64,000 nt of DNA, taken from assembly GCF_002224245.2 (NCBI RefSeq), contig NZ_NKHK02000009.1, forward strand, positions 1 through 64,000, written 5' to 3'. The first letter of the stretch is position 1. Each line of letters opens with the position of its first letter. The notes under the pieces were generated by a model that had not been told where the DNA came from, made no database searches, and saw nothing but the letters and a program-made list of their open reading frames with translations. The stretch comes from Moraxella sp. VT-16-12. GTDB taxonomy: Bacteria; Pseudomonadota; Gammaproteobacteria; Pseudomonadales; Moraxellaceae. Positions 40,157 through 49,602 of the stretch are shown here, piece after piece. Made by a program: the position numbers and the translations under genes.

Positions 40157-40185
40157 AAAAAAGAGCTGAAAAATCAGCTCTTTTT
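40157..40185. terminator. Bidirectional terminator downstream of the Ala-rich lipoprotein gene
   Basis: AAAAAGAGCTGA and TCAGCTCTTTTT form a perfect 12-bp stem with an AAAA loop. It serves the minus-strand lipoprotein gene that ends 13 bp away and also blocks readthrough from tRNA-Phe. Confidence 0.85.
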
Positions 40186-40197
40186 GTACAAACCAAA

Positions 40198-40641
40198 TTA
40201 TTTGGCAGCTTCTTTGGTTGCGTCAGCAGTTGCTTGGGCAGCTTCTTTGGTTGCGTCAGCAGTTGCATTAGCGGCATCTTTAACAGCATCAGCAGTTGCT
40301 TGGGCAGCACCTTTGGTCGCGTCAGCAGCATCTACGGCAGCGTCTTTTGCTTCTTTGGCAGCAGCCTCAGCGTTTTCAGCAGTTGCTTCTGCTTGTGTAG
40401 CAGCATGACCTGCGGTTGCCTGAGCGTCGTTAGCAGCAGCTTTTGCAGTATCAGCAGCTTGTTGAGCAGTGTCAGCAGCAGCCTGAGCTGTGGCAGTACC
40501 TGCTTCCTTAGCAGCGTCTTTTGCTTCGTTAGCAGCTTGTTGAGCACCGGCGGCAGCGTCTTTTGCTTCTTCGGCTGGCTTTGAGCAAGCAGTTAGGGCT
40601 AATGAAGCGATAAGGGCAGTGATAGCTAATTTAGCTTTCAT
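40198..40641 (-). CDS. Alanine-rich lipoprotein with 11-residue LEA-like repeats
   Basis: 147 residues from the ATG at 40639-40641, with AAGGAG upstream. The signal peptide MKAKLAITALIASLALTA ends in a lipobox with cysteine at residue 19. The rest is almost only Ala, Lys, Asp, Glu, Thr and Gln, predicted as one long amphipathic helix or coiled coil. Near the end an 11-residue unit (AAQATADATKE with small variations) is repeated three times, with a 33-bp DNA period. The 11-mer pattern resembles group 3 LEA proteins. Ser follows the lipobox cysteine, favouring outer-membrane sorting. Confidence 0.85.
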   Translation of the reverse strand: MKAKLAITALIASLALTACSKPAEEAKDAAAGAQQAANEAKDAAKEAGTATAQAAADTAQQAADTAKAAANDAQATAGHAATQAEATAENAEAAAKEAKDAAVDAADATKGAAQATADAVKDAANATADATKEAAQATADATKEAAK

Positions 40642-40903
40642 GAAAATTTCTCCTTGGAAGAAATCAAATATTAGACAAAAAACCCACACTACTCAATACA
40701 TAAAAATGCAACAAATAGACATGAGCCTGACATACTTAAAACTACATTGGCGAATTATATCCGAATCTATTTAAAATAGAAAGAGCTTTTCGTAGCATTT
40801 CCCATAGAAAAAGTAACAATAGGTTGCTATTTTGGCTAATTTTTGAACATTAATTACATAAATTATACATAATTTATATTTTGTTACAATAATCAGTCCA
40901 ACT

Positions 40904-42169
40904 CTATTGCACTTTTTTTGTCATATTACCAAAAAACTCATCATTTGTTTTGGCATCTTTTAGGCGGTCAAGCAAAAATTCAGTGGCTTGATAGTCGTCC
41001 ATTGGTTGTAACAATTTACGCAACACCCACACTTTACGAAGCATCTCTTCATCAATCAAACGCTCTTCACGGCGTGTGCTGGATTTTTTGATATTGATGG
41101 CAGGGAAAATGCGTCTTTCGGCAAGCTCACGCTCTAAGGTAATCTCTTGGTTGCCTGTGCCTTTAAACTCTTCAAAAATCACGCTGTCCATTTTGGAGCC
41201 TGTGTCCGTCAAAGCAGTAGAGATGATGGTCAAACTGCCACCTTCTTCTACGTTGCGAGCCGCTCCAAAAAAGCGTTTTGGGCGTTCTAGGGCGTTGGCG
41301 TCCACACCCCCTGTCAAAACTTTACCACTAGATGGTATCACCGTGTTATAAGCACGAGCCAGACGCGTGATGCTGTCCAACAAAATAACCACGTCTTGTT
41401 TATGCTCAACAAGGCGTTTGGCTTTTTCAATGACCATCTCCGCTACTTGAATATGTCGCTGTGGTGGCTCATCAAAGGTGGATGCAACCACTTCACCACG
41501 CACTGTACGCTGCATTTCGGTAACTTCTTCGGGGCGTTCGTCAATCAGCAACACAATCAAATAACATTCAGGATGATTTTTGGCAATCGCTTGGGCGATG
41601 TTTTGTAAAAGTACTGTTTTACCTGCCTTAGGTGGTGCAACGATGATAGAACGCTGACCCTTGCCAATGGGAGCAATCAAGTCAATCACACGCCCTGTCA
41701 AATCTTCGGTGGTGCCATTACCCACTTCTAAGCGAAGTTGCTGGGTGGGGAAAAGGGGTGTTAAATTTTCAAAAATCAGCTTATGGCGTGAGCGGTCTGG
41801 GGTGTCAAAATTAATCTCACTCACCTTTAATAAGGCGAAATAACGCTCACCATCTTTGGGGGGTCGGATTTGCCCTGCGATAGAATCGCCAGTTTGTAGA
41901 TTAAAACGGCGGATTTGACTGGGGCTGACATAAATGTCATCAGGACCTGCCAGATACGAGCCTTCGCTTGAACGCAAAAAACCAAAACCATCTGGCAAAA
42001 TCTCCAAAACGCCATCGCCATAAATCGGCTCGCCATTATGAGCATGGGTTTTTAGTACGGCAAAAATGATGTCTTGTTTACGACTGCGAGCCATGTTTTC
42101 TAGCCCCATTTGTCCAGCAATGAACAAAAGTTCGCCAACAGACTTGCGTTTTAATTCGGTTAGGTTCAT
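40904..42169 (-). CDS. rho: Transcription termination factor Rho
   Basis: 421 residues from the ATG at 42167-42169, close to the E. coli length (419) and matching its N-terminus MNLTELK. Rho is a hexameric RNA helicase that ends transcription. The RNA-binding cold-shock domain contains [15 protein letters not shown]. The ATPase has Walker [15 protein letters not shown] and [15 protein letters not shown], and a Q-loop [18 protein letters not shown] start seven codons upstream is rejected. The 197-bp leader holds no obvious Rho-like autoregulatory feature that I can identify. Confidence 0.97.
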   Translation of the reverse strand: MNLTELKRKSVGELLFIAGQMGLENMARSRKQDIIFAVLKTHAHNGEPIYGDGVLEILPDGFGFLRSSEGSYLAGPDDIYVSPSQIRRFNLQTGDSIAGQIRPPKDGERYFALLKVSEINFDTPDRSRHKLIFENLTPLFPTQQLRLEVGNGTTEDLTGRVIDLIAPIGKGQRSIIVAPPKAGKTVLLQNIAQAIAKNHPECYLIVLLIDERPEEVTEMQRTVRGEVVASTFDEPPQRHIQVAEMVIEKAKRLVEHKQDVVILLDSITRLARAYNTVIPSSGKVLTGGVDANALERPKRFFGAARNVEEGGSLTIISTALTDTGSKMDSVIFEEFKGTGNQEITLERELAERRIFPAINIKKSSTRREERLIDEEMLRKVWVLRKLLQPMDDYQATEFLLDRLKDAKTNDEFFGNMTKKVQ

Positions 42170-42320
42170 AAAATAGGTCTTACCATACACGATGGGTGTA
42201 AGCGGAAGTATTTTGAAAGATTTAGAAAGGATAAAAAGAAAAAGCAGACGATTGCCTACTTAGCCATTAATAATAAAAGATGACACCCTTTGTTGTCAAG
42301 TGATTTTTGGGATTATAAAT

Positions 42321-42351
42321 AAAAAAGTTTGGCACATTCCCAAACTTTTTT
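42321..42351 (-). terminator. Intrinsic terminator after trxA
   Basis: AAAAAAGTTTGG and CCAAACTTTTTT form a perfect 12-bp stem with a 7-base loop, 15 bp after the trxA stop on the transcribed strand. The U-run is part of the 3' arm. Confidence 0.85.
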
Positions 42352-42366
42352 ATCATTGGCTAACAA

Positions 42367-42687
42367 TTAAAGATGTTTGTTGAGCAGCTCCACAAACTCT
42401 GATTTTGGACGACCGCCAACCACAGTTTCTACTTTTTCACCGTTTTTAAAGACAAACAGCGTTGGAATGCTACGAATGCCAAAACGTGCTGATGTTTGTG
42501 GGTTGTCATCCACGTTTACTTTAACGATTTGAAATTTGTCAGCGTACTCAGTGTCAAGCTCATCTAAAATCGGAGCAATCGCTCTGCAAGGACCGCACCA
42601 TGCTGCCCAAAAATCCACAAGCACAGGCTTGTCAGATTGTAGCACATCTTGGTCAAAGGTGGCGTCTGTGGTGTTAATGATACTCAT
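42367..42687 (-). CDS. trxA: Thioredoxin 1
   Basis: 106 residues from the ATG at 42685-42687. The active site is [13 protein letters not shown], and the cis-proline loop [14 protein letters not shown] is intact. Thioredoxin reduces disulfides in ribonucleotide reductase, PAPS reductase and other proteins. An upstream extension in the same frame is unlike the family. It is transcribed toward rho but separated from it by a terminator; the trxA-rho neighbourhood is conserved in gammaproteobacteria. Confidence 0.95.
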   Translation of the reverse strand: MSIINTTDATFDQDVLQSDKPVLVDFWAAWCGPCRAIAPILDELDTEYADKFQIVKVNVDDNPQTSARFGIRSIPTLFVFKNGEKVETVVGGRPKSEFVELLNKHL

Positions 42688-42856
42688 GATAATGCCTTTG
42701 TAATGAATGTAAATGCTAATTAAGGACAGTTTTGGTAATTTCAAGTATGTCTGCAAAATCATACCAAGCCCTACCCATAACTCGTGCTATAATAACAAAA
42801 TTTTGGCAATGATGACGATTAAATTTACCAAAAGATGAGTTTTAACAATTTAAGTG

Positions 42857-43615
42857 ATGCCCATGACTGACCAGACCGCCAAGCCAGACCGCCTAACTGA
42901 TGAAAAAATCGCCCTTTTAAACACCCAAGAAACCGCCCATCATGATGGGTTTTTTGATGAGTTTATCCGCTCAATCACGCTTTATGAAGATAATGACATT
43001 TGGGTGGGCGATAAACCTGCTGGACTGTTAAGTGTGGACGGACGCACCTTAAAGGTGAGCTTGCAATCTCGGCTACTTCGGGTCAATCCCAACATCAAAC
43101 TCATTCATCGACTAGATATGGACACCTCAGGTCTGATTATTTTTGCCAAAAATGAACATGCCCAAAGCCACATTGCCAAACAGTTTATTGACCGCATGGT
43201 TAAAAAAGAATATCAAGCGGTGGTATTTGGTACAATCAGTCATGATGATAAAAAAGGCACCATAGATGTGCCTGTTCGCTATGAACCAAGCACCAAACCC
43301 CGCCACATTGTAGATATGACATGGAACAAACCTGCTTTGACGCACTATGAAGTCATGCACCATGAACTGCGTACCGACAACAAAGGCAAAGCTCATGCGG
43401 TAACTCGGGTGGCTTTATATCCTGTTACAGGACGTAGTCATCAGCTTAGGGTGCACATGGTACATATTGGACATGTGATGATAGGCGACCCCATTTATGC
43501 CCAAAATACCGCTTTGGAGCTTGCACCCCGCCTAAATCTGCACGCCCATAAATTACGCCTAAAACACCCCACCAATGGAGCATGGCTAGACTGGGAGAGT
43601 GAAGTGCCTTTTTGA
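42857..43615 (+). CDS. rluA: RluA-family pseudouridine synthase
   Basis: 252 residues from the ATG at 42857 (an ATG at 42863 is an alternative; both have weak ribosome binding sites). The catalytic aspartate lies in LIHRLDMDTSGL, and VTGRSHQLRVHM is the second family motif. There is no S4 domain, and size and motifs fit RluA, which modifies 23S rRNA U746 and tRNA U32. Other RluA-group members cannot be excluded. Confidence 0.85.
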   Translation: MPMTDQTAKPDRLTDEKIALLNTQETAHHDGFFDEFIRSITLYEDNDIWVGDKPAGLLSVDGRTLKVSLQSRLLRVNPNIKLIHRLDMDTSGLIIFAKNEHAQSHIAKQFIDRMVKKEYQAVVFGTISHDDKKGTIDVPVRYEPSTKPRHIVDMTWNKPALTHYEVMHHELRTDNKGKAHAVTRVALYPVTGRSHQLRVHMVHIGHVMIGDPIYAQNTALELAPRLNLHAHKLRLKHPTNGAWLDWESEVPF

Positions 43616-43725
43616 TGTGTTTTCATCACCCCACTTTGGTTTTATACTTGGGCTGATGGGCTGTTGTGTTATTGATGACAGCAACTTGCAGCGATTTTTC
43701 GTTATGACACATGCATCAAAAAATT

Positions 43726-43754
43726 TTGCCCTTTTTGGTCTAAAATGCTAAGAT
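43726..43754 (+). promoter_or_regulatory. Candidate promoter of the hem operon
   Basis: TTGCCC (43726-43731) and TAAGAT (43749-43754) are separated by 17 bp, about 35 bp before the hemC ATG. The rest of the 173-bp gap after the pseudouridine synthase gene shows nothing clear. Confidence 0.45.
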
Positions 43755-43788
43755 AACCCTTTAATTTACCACGGCATATCATCACATC

Positions 43789-44733
43789 ATGAAAAAACTC
43801 ACCATTGCCACACGTCAAAGCCCACTTGCTCTATGGCAAGCCAATTTTGTCAAAGACCATCTGATGGCTTTATATCCCAATCTTGAAGTTAATCTATTAA
43901 CCATGGTTACTCGTGGCGACAAAATCCTAGATACGCCCCTTGCCAAAATCGGCGGTAAAGGCTTGTTTGTCAAAGAATTGGAACAAGCCTTATTTGATGG
44001 TACAGCAGACATCGCCGTGCATTCATTAAAAGATGTGCCAATGGTGTTGCCTGATGGCTTGATGCTCGGAGCATATTTGGCTCGCCACACGCCAACTGAT
44101 GCGTTTGTTTCAAATAAATATCAGCACATAAACGACCTGCCCCAAGGAGCCATCGTTGGCACATCAAGCCTACGCCGTGAATGCCAAATCAGACGACACC
44201 GCCCTGACTTAGACATTCGCTCACTGCGTGGTAATGTTGGCACACGACTTGCCAAACTTGATGATGGTGAGTATGATGGCATTATTTTGGCGACCAGTGG
44301 ACTACAAAGACTTGGGCTAAATGCACGCATTCGTCATGAATTAGACACCAATATTAGCTTACCTGCGGTAGGTCAAGGAGCGTTGGCGATAGAATGTCGT
44401 CATCATGATACAGACACGCTTGCCCTGCTTGCCCCTTTAAACGATGACAACACCCGTTTGTGCGTACTGGCTGAACGTGCCATGAATCATGCCTTAGAAG
44501 GTGGCTGTCAAGTGCCGATTGCTGGTTTTGCCACTTTGGCAGAAAACAGCCTACACATGGAAGGTCGTGTTGGCACGCCTGATGGACAAACTTTGCTGAT
44601 TGCCAAAAGCAGTGTCGTTTTACAAGACAACCAAGCACAAAACGAACAAAACGCCATCCAGCTTGGCAAAGACATCGCTACCAACCTAAAAAACCAAGGA
44701 GCGACCAACATACTTACTGCTTTGTACGCATGA
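43789..44733 (+). CDS. hemC: Porphobilinogen deaminase (hydroxymethylbilane synthase)
   Basis: 314 residues. HemC polymerises four porphobilinogens into hydroxymethylbilane in heme synthesis. Signatures: [41 protein letters not shown] and [17 protein letters not shown]. The dipyrromethane-cofactor cysteine is in [13 protein letters not shown]. The next gene hemD overlaps it by four bases (ATGA). Confidence 0.97.
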   Translation: MKKLTIATRQSPLALWQANFVKDHLMALYPNLEVNLLTMVTRGDKILDTPLAKIGGKGLFVKELEQALFDGTADIAVHSLKDVPMVLPDGLMLGAYLARHTPTDAFVSNKYQHINDLPQGAIVGTSSLRRECQIRRHRPDLDIRSLRGNVGTRLAKLDDGEYDGIILATSGLQRLGLNARIRHELDTNISLPAVGQGALAIECRHHDTDTLALLAPLNDDNTRLCVLAERAMNHALEGGCQVPIAGFATLAENSLHMEGRVGTPDGQTLLIAKSSVVLQDNQAQNEQNAIQLGKDIATNLKNQGATNILTALYA

Positions 44734-45494
44734 ATGCCCTATTTATCAATACTCGCCCCAGCCACAAAGCAGATTTTGATTTGCCCATACCAAGCACACG
44801 CCTGCCTTTATTAAACATTCGCCATGTTGATAAATTAAGCAACCAAGAAAATGTGTGGCTGACAGAGTTTATCCAAGGCAAAATCCAAACGGTGGTCGTG
44901 GTTAGTACAGAAGCAGTCAAAGGGGCATTAGCACAGCTAAAACGACATGGCATACATCACGCACAAGATTTGCCCCATTGCCCAACCATGATAGCGGTTG
45001 GTAAACCCACCAAAAATGCCTTGGCAGAGTTTGGCTTTAACGTCATCACACCAAACGAACACGCTTTACCCATGAGTAATGAAGGCATGATACAAATGCC
45101 ACAGCTTAGCTGTCTAGGTGATGGTGATACAGTGATGATATGGCGTGGCGTGTGTGGTCGTAGAGTGCTACATGATGATTTGGTAAAACGTGGCGTTAGT
45201 ATCAAAGCGATGGTCTTTTATGAGCGATACACCCCACACAATCTGGCAGATGACATGGCTCAACTGTTTGCCAAGACACCAACAAACACGCAGTTATTTG
45301 TGCTTATCAGCAGTGCCATGGGTCTTAATGGCTGGGTGGCAAATGACCCACGCACACATCAGATAAGCTTTATCACTTTGGGCGACAGACTTGCCAAGCT
45401 TACCAAACGGCATTACCCAAACAACAACGTTTATCAAACGGACAAACTTAGCAATCAGCAAATCGTCGCCATCTTAGATGGTGTGATGCATTAA
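44730..45494 (+). CDS. hemD: Uroporphyrinogen-III synthase
   Basis: 254 residues. HemD closes hydroxymethylbilane with inversion of ring D. The family diverges strongly; the support here is the two-lobed alpha/beta pattern with [13 protein letters not shown], a mid-protein [23 protein letters not shown] block typical of HemD, and [12 protein letters not shown]. It is translationally coupled to hemC by a four-base overlap. Confidence 0.93.
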   Translation: MNALFINTRPSHKADFDLPIPSTRLPLLNIRHVDKLSNQENVWLTEFIQGKIQTVVVVSTEAVKGALAQLKRHGIHHAQDLPHCPTMIAVGKPTKNALAEFGFNVITPNEHALPMSNEGMIQMPQLSCLGDGDTVMIWRGVCGRRVLHDDLVKRGVSIKAMVFYERYTPHNLADDMAQLFAKTPTNTQLFVLISSAMGLNGWVANDPRTHQISFITLGDRLAKLTKRHYPNNNVYQTDKLSNQQIVAILDGVMH

Positions 45495-45539
45495 AATTTA
45501 AGCCACGCCCAAACATCATTCATTTAAAAACACAGCACC

Positions 45540-46418
45540 ATGACAGACACTCCCCCCAATAAAGATGAGTTAAAACAACAAACCGAACAGGCTCGGCGTG
45601 TGCTGATGCGACTGCAATGGCTGGTTATTGTCCTGCTAGGCAGTGGCATTGTGTGGTTATATACCGCCTTTGAAAACATCAATATCCAAGTCAATGACAA
45701 ACTTGCCAAAATTGACACGGTGGACACTCGCCTAAACAACATGGACGACCGTATTTTTGCCTTGACGTCTTTATATGGTCAAAAACCAAGCCAAAACAAA
45801 CCTACCCAAGAACATGACCAAGAACTCATTAAAATTCAGCTGTCTCTTGCCAATCAGCTTTATAAACAAGGCAATTATGATGAAACCATTAATGCCCTAA
45901 TTGCAATTCGTTGGCAACTGCCCAAAATGAGCGGTATCGCCACCCCCATCAAAAACACCCTAATTGATGGCCTAGATAAGGACATCAGCCACCTAAATGC
46001 CCAAAAAAACCAGCCTGACGCTTGGCAAGCTCATGTGGTAAAAATGCAAGATGTGCAGGCTTTTTTGCGTAAATACCAAAACAACACCACAGGCTCACTC
46101 AGCAATAAAGATTTGCTCATACACGATGCCAGCATGCTGCTGTCGCTTGCCATTGGCTCGGCAAATGCTCGTGATAAAAGCACGATGACCACTTATCTAC
46201 AAGAAGTTAAAATTCGCCTAGAAAGTTACGTTATTTTAACCGATGGTAAATTATCCATTGGGCAAGTCAATCCTGACACACCTGCCACCCAAAACAATGA
46301 AACAAAAACCATCACACCACCCCTAGAAACGGTCAATGATGCTTTATATTGGGTGTATGAACTGCTTGCCAACAGCCCAAAAGACAAACATTTGCACAGC
46401 ACACAGATACTGCCATAA
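45540..46418 (+). CDS. HemX-like membrane protein
   Basis: 292 residues. There is a short polar N-terminus, one transmembrane span (about 25-45, WLVIVLLGSGIVWLY), then a coiled-coil and helix-rich periplasmic domain. This is the layout of HemX-type proteins encoded third in hemCDX operons. No methyltransferase motifs are present, although HemX-like proteins are often annotated as uroporphyrinogen-III methylases. The tail after residue 240 is rich in Thr, Pro and Asn. Position 45 bp after hemD is the main evidence; the function of HemX is not established. Confidence 0.7.
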   Translation: MTDTPPNKDELKQQTEQARRVLMRLQWLVIVLLGSGIVWLYTAFENINIQVNDKLAKIDTVDTRLNNMDDRIFALTSLYGQKPSQNKPTQEHDQELIKIQLSLANQLYKQGNYDETINALIAIRWQLPKMSGIATPIKNTLIDGLDKDISHLNAQKNQPDAWQAHVVKMQDVQAFLRKYQNNTTGSLSNKDLLIHDASMLLSLAIGSANARDKSTMTTYLQEVKIRLESYVILTDGKLSIGQVNPDTPATQNNETKTITPPLETVNDALYWVYELLANSPKDKHLHSTQILP

Positions 46419-46442
46419 CCCCATCTACAAATAAGGAACAAT

Positions 46443-46916
46443 ATGCACGCCATCAAAGACATATTTAACCCCATACTCACAGGCGACAGTCGTCCTTTGG
46501 CTTTATTTGATTACCCAGTTGTTCATGTTCAGCCTGTGGCATGGGGAGAAATGGACACTTTTAACCACGTCAATAATGTTGCTTATTATCGCTATGCTGA
46601 ATCCGCTCGTATCAGCTATTTTCGCCAAATTGGACTGACCAAAAACCGCAGTGATTTATCCACCATCTTAGCCAGTTCAAGCTGTCAATATCTTGCCCCT
46701 GTCAGCTTTCCTGACACCCTGCTGATTGGCGTGCGTGTCAAACACATCGGCACAACCAGTCTGATATTTGAGTATGAATTTGTCAGCCACACCCAAAATA
46801 AAACTGTCGCTCGTGGTGAGTCTGTCATCGTACGCACAGACCACAAAATGAAAAAAACCGCTTGGCGTGATGATGAGCGTGCTGTTTTTGAGCAGTTTGA
46901 AAATCGCCATTTTTAA
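46443..46916 (+). CDS. Acyl-CoA thioesterase, 4HBT hot-dog family
   Basis: 157 residues with the hot-dog signature WGEMDTFNHVNNVAYYRYAE, containing the catalytic aspartate and the HVNN motif of YbgC/FadM-like thioesterases. These hydrolyse acyl-CoA esters; the natural substrate cannot be inferred. AAGGA precedes the ATG, 24 bp after the HemX-like gene, so it is probably the last gene of the hem transcript. A strong terminator overlaps its stop codon. Confidence 0.88.
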   Translation: MHAIKDIFNPILTGDSRPLALFDYPVVHVQPVAWGEMDTFNHVNNVAYYRYAESARISYFRQIGLTKNRSDLSTILASSSCQYLAPVSFPDTLLIGVRVKHIGTTSLIFEYEFVSHTQNKTVARGESVIVRTDHKMKKTAWRDDERAVFEQFENRHF

Positions 46917-46940
46917 AAGGGCAATTTGCCCTTTTAAAAA
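46910..46940. terminator. Bidirectional terminator overlapping the thioesterase stop
   Basis: The 31-base palindrome TTTTTAAAAGGGCAA-T-TTGCCCTTTTAAAAA gives a GC core of GGGC/GCCC with AT flanks on both sides. The left arm includes the thioesterase TAA. It serves that operon and the convergent ribB gene. Confidence 0.8.
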
Positions 46941-46957
46941 TGTTTTGCCATCAGATA

Positions 46958-48040
46958 CTATGGATGAGCAACCATCTCAACGATATTTAGTTCAAAGCCT
47001 GACAGATTAAATTTGGCGGTGCTAGATAGCAATCTCATATCTGACACACCCAGTAGCTTCAAAATCTGAGCCCCAACACCAATACTGCGATAAGGCTCGG
47101 CGGTTTCATGAACGCTCTCACTTTGTTTGTCCAAACGCTCACAGATATTGATGGGTTTGCCTGTATCAATCCACACAAACACCCCCTGCTCGCTTTTTGC
47201 AATCGTGGCAAGTGCCGAACGCATGTCCCAACTGTGTTTGTTATCACTTTGAGCAAACAAGTCCTTCAAAGGATTTAAACTATGTACCCTAACAGTACTC
47301 ACGCCTGCTTTGGGGTTGCCTTTGACAAGGGCAATGTGGGTCTCGTCCGCCCCATACTCTTTAAAGCGATATAGGTCAAACTTACCAAACTCACTATCAA
47401 ACTCCCCTTTTTGTACCATCTCCACGGTCTGCTCATTGGTCATGCGATAATGAATCAAATCAGCAATCGTGCCAATTTTTAGCCCATGTTCTTTGGCAAA
47501 AGCTTCCAAATCATCACGGCGTGCCATCTCGCCATCAGGCTTGATAATCTCACAAATGACAGATGCAGGCTCCAATCCTGCCAATCTTGCCAAATCACAA
47601 CCTGCTTCGGTGTGTCCTGCTCGGTGCAACACGCCACCTTTTTTTGCCATGATGGGAAAAATATGCCCCGGCTGTACGATGTCAGCAGGTTTGGCAAATG
47701 GGGCAACTGCCGCTTGTACTGTTCTGGCTCTATCAGCAGCCGATATGCCTGTACTGACACCTTCTGCCGCTTCAATAGATAGCGTGAAGTTTGTGCTAAA
47801 TTTTGCCCCATTTTTATCGCTCATCAGTGGCAATTCTAGCTGACGACAGCGAGCTTCGGATAAGGTCAAACACACCAAACCACGAGCGTGTGTAATCATA
47901 AAGTTAATGTCAGATGGTTTGACATGGACAGCCGCCATGACAATATCGCCTTCGTTCTCACGGTCTTCATCGTCCAACAGAACGACCATTTTACCCGCCT
48001 TAATGTCGGCGATAATCTCTTCGGTGGTATTAAATGCCAT
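46958..48040 (-). CDS. ribB: 3,4-dihydroxy-2-butanone 4-phosphate synthase with degenerate RibA domain
   Basis: 360 residues. The N-terminal RibB domain (to about 205) makes the four-carbon precursor of riboflavin from ribulose 5-phosphate; it has DDEDRENEGDIV, THARGLVCLTL and HTEAGCDLARLAG. The C-terminal half resembles GTP cyclohydrolase II, but the zinc-cysteine and catalytic region is replaced by HSLNPLKDLFAQSDNKHSWD. That domain is therefore probably inactive, the so-called RibBX type. A separate ribA must exist elsewhere. No FMN riboswitch is visible in the short upstream region. Confidence 0.92.
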   Translation of the reverse strand: MAFNTTEEIIADIKAGKMVVLLDDEDRENEGDIVMAAVHVKPSDINFMITHARGLVCLTLSEARCRQLELPLMSDKNGAKFSTNFTLSIEAAEGVSTGISAADRARTVQAAVAPFAKPADIVQPGHIFPIMAKKGGVLHRAGHTEAGCDLARLAGLEPASVICEIIKPDGEMARRDDLEAFAKEHGLKIGTIADLIHYRMTNEQTVEMVQKGEFDSEFGKFDLYRFKEYGADETHIALVKGNPKAGVSTVRVHSLNPLKDLFAQSDNKHSWDMRSALATIAKSEQGVFVWIDTGKPINICERLDKQSESVHETAEPYRSIGVGAQILKLLGVSDMRLLSSTAKFNLSGFELNIVEMVAHP

Positions 48041-48103
48041 GATATTGCTCAGGTGTCAAAAAATTGTAGCCTTTATGGGGACGGTTTTGTAATTCACAAG
48101 TCA

Positions 48104-48613
48104 TCAGCCATCCAAATCCACCAAATGATGAACAATCATGTCCAAATCAGGCACGATAAAAATTTCATCATTTATAGTAACTGCTTGATACACATGGGTT
48201 TTTTTACCATTTTTTAAGGAAAGATTTGCAGGTAGGCTGTCTGTAATCATCGCCCACTCTTCATCATCAAGCTCCACATCTTTCACGTCAGAAATTTTTA
48301 CATCTAGCGTCTGTATCGCCCCTGATGTCTGCAATGCCAAGCGGTGAGCGTCTGTATTACCCTCCAAAATAACCACTTTATCTACGGGCAGCTCCTTGGA
48401 CACTAAGGGATACACGGGTATCTCTTGACTGCCTTTATCGTGTTGCCAATGGTAATTCCACAGTCGCTCATTCTCATCAACCACCGCCAAAATCAGTGCT
48501 GTTGGCACCAGCCAGTTGGGCTGACCCAATGCAGGAATGATGCTGATGTTGAGCATGCCGTTTTTTGGGGTCAGCAGGCTGACTGCTTCAAAATGGTGTT
48601 TTTTGGTTTTCAT
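48104..48613 (-). CDS. chpC: ChpC, CheW-like adaptor of the Pil-Chp system
   Basis: 169 residues with a CheW-type fold: a beta-rich N-terminus, EIPVYPLVS, VVILEG, and a late VYQAVTINDEIFIVPDLD strand pair. CheW proteins link receptors to the kinase. Last position in the pil-chp cluster after chpB matches ChpC. In Pseudomonas ChpC is thought to connect further receptors to ChpA. Similarity is modest, so the call rests partly on gene order. Confidence 0.8.
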   Translation of the reverse strand: MKTKKHHFEAVSLLTPKNGMLNISIIPALGQPNWLVPTALILAVVDENERLWNYHWQHDKGSQEIPVYPLVSKELPVDKVVILEGNTDAHRLALQTSGAIQTLDVKISDVKDVELDDEEWAMITDSLPANLSLKNGKKTHVYQAVTINDEIFIVPDLDMIVHHLVDLDG

Positions 48614-48642
48614 GAATTATCCTTATGTTTAAAACAAAATTG

Positions 48643-49602
48643 TCATTGTAGCAGTTGAGTTACCTTGTTTGCCAGCTCCAAAGGCGACCCAACAAACTGA
48701 CAAAATCCTGACTGTATCATCGCTTGGGGCTGACTGGTACAACTGCTGCTTTGGAGACTTTGCGACCACAGACGGCTATTATTTTGAGCAATTTGCGACA
48801 AGTCCTGCGAGCCGTCATTACCCATGCCAGAAAAAATAATGGCAATCAATTCATCGCCATACACTTCACTCATGTTTTTCATGATTAAGCTGATGTTTGG
48901 TTGATAACCTGCTTGCCATGTTTTATCTAGCACCCTAACCATGCCTGTGCTATCAAACACCACCTGATTTTCAGTTGGCACAATCAAACACTGCCCCGCC
49001 CTAAGGCTTTGGTTTTTGGTAATGACATGACACTCCCAGTCATTATGTGCGGTCAGTGTCTTAGGCAACATATGTATCATTTTGCCATCAAAATGATACG
49101 CCACCACCACCGTTAATGGCAACTGAGAGTCTACATGAGCCAAAAAATCTTTTAAAGCGGGAATGCCACCCATAGACGCTCCAAGTAGCAACACATACCG
49201 CCAACGCCTGTTGTGGCGAATCATCTTAGCCTTGGGCAATGCTGGCAAACCACAAGCCTTGCGTAACTGCCTAACCAGCACCCTTTGCCAACACTGATAG
49301 CCATCAAGATAACCAAGATTTGGGGCTTTATTAAACCCCATAAGCACCAAATATGGCTTACACGCCAAAATTTGAGTGTGCAATGCGGTATCTAAGGGCG
49401 TATCTATGAGCCACAACAACCCTGTTTCCAGCTTGGCAAAAGACAATCCATCAAGATACTCCACCCCATAACAGCCAACCACCGTAAAACCAAATTGGTA
49501 TAACGTGTCTTCAAAGGCAAAACGTTGATTTTTATCATCAGTAATGACAATAACACAAATTTGATGATGATCATCTGCTTTCACGTTTGTCCAAGATTTC
49601 AT
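48643..49602 (-). CDS. chpB: ChpB, CheB-type methylesterase domain protein
   Basis: 319 residues. The C-terminal CheB domain keeps the catalytic triad: Ser in LLLGASMGGIPAL, His in VVAYHFDGKM and Asp in FSGMGNDG. It would demethylate receptor glutamates (PilJ). The N-terminal 115 residues form an alpha/beta region in place of a receiver, without a recognisable phospho-aspartate motif. The ATG lies inside the end of chpA (32-bp overlap). No pilK methyltransferase gene is present in the cluster. Confidence 0.85.
   Translation of the reverse strand: MKSWTNVKADDHHQICVIVITDDKNQRFAFEDTLYQFGFTVVGCYGVEYLDGLSFAKLETGLLWLIDTPLDTALHTQILACKPYLVLMGFNKAPNLGYLDGYQCWQRVLVRQLRKACGLPALPKAKMIRHNRRWRYVLLLGASMGGIPALKDFLAHVDSQLPLTVVVAYHFDGKMIHMLPKTLTAHNDWECHVITKNQSLRAGQCLIVPTENQVVFDSTGMVRVLDKTWQAGYQPNISLIMKNMSEVYGDELIAIIFSGMGNDGSQDLSQIAQNNSRLWSQSLQSSSCTSQPQAMIQSGFCQFVGSPLELANKVTQLLQ

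Noticed and set aside
40061-40408. Plus-strand frame overlapping tRNA-Phe and opposite the Ala-rich lipoprotein
   Set aside because: It begins inside the tRNA, and its Ala/Ser-rich content mirrors the repeats on the other strand; the minus-strand gene has a lipobox, ribosome binding site and terminator.
45540-46418. Uroporphyrinogen-III C-methyltransferase annotation for the third hem gene
   Set aside because: No SAM-methyltransferase motifs are present; only the HemX-like membrane layout and operon position are supported.
48041-48103. FMN riboswitch upstream of ribB
   Set aside because: Only 63 bp separate ribB from chpC's opposite side of the gap, and none of the conserved RFN-element stems can be seen there.
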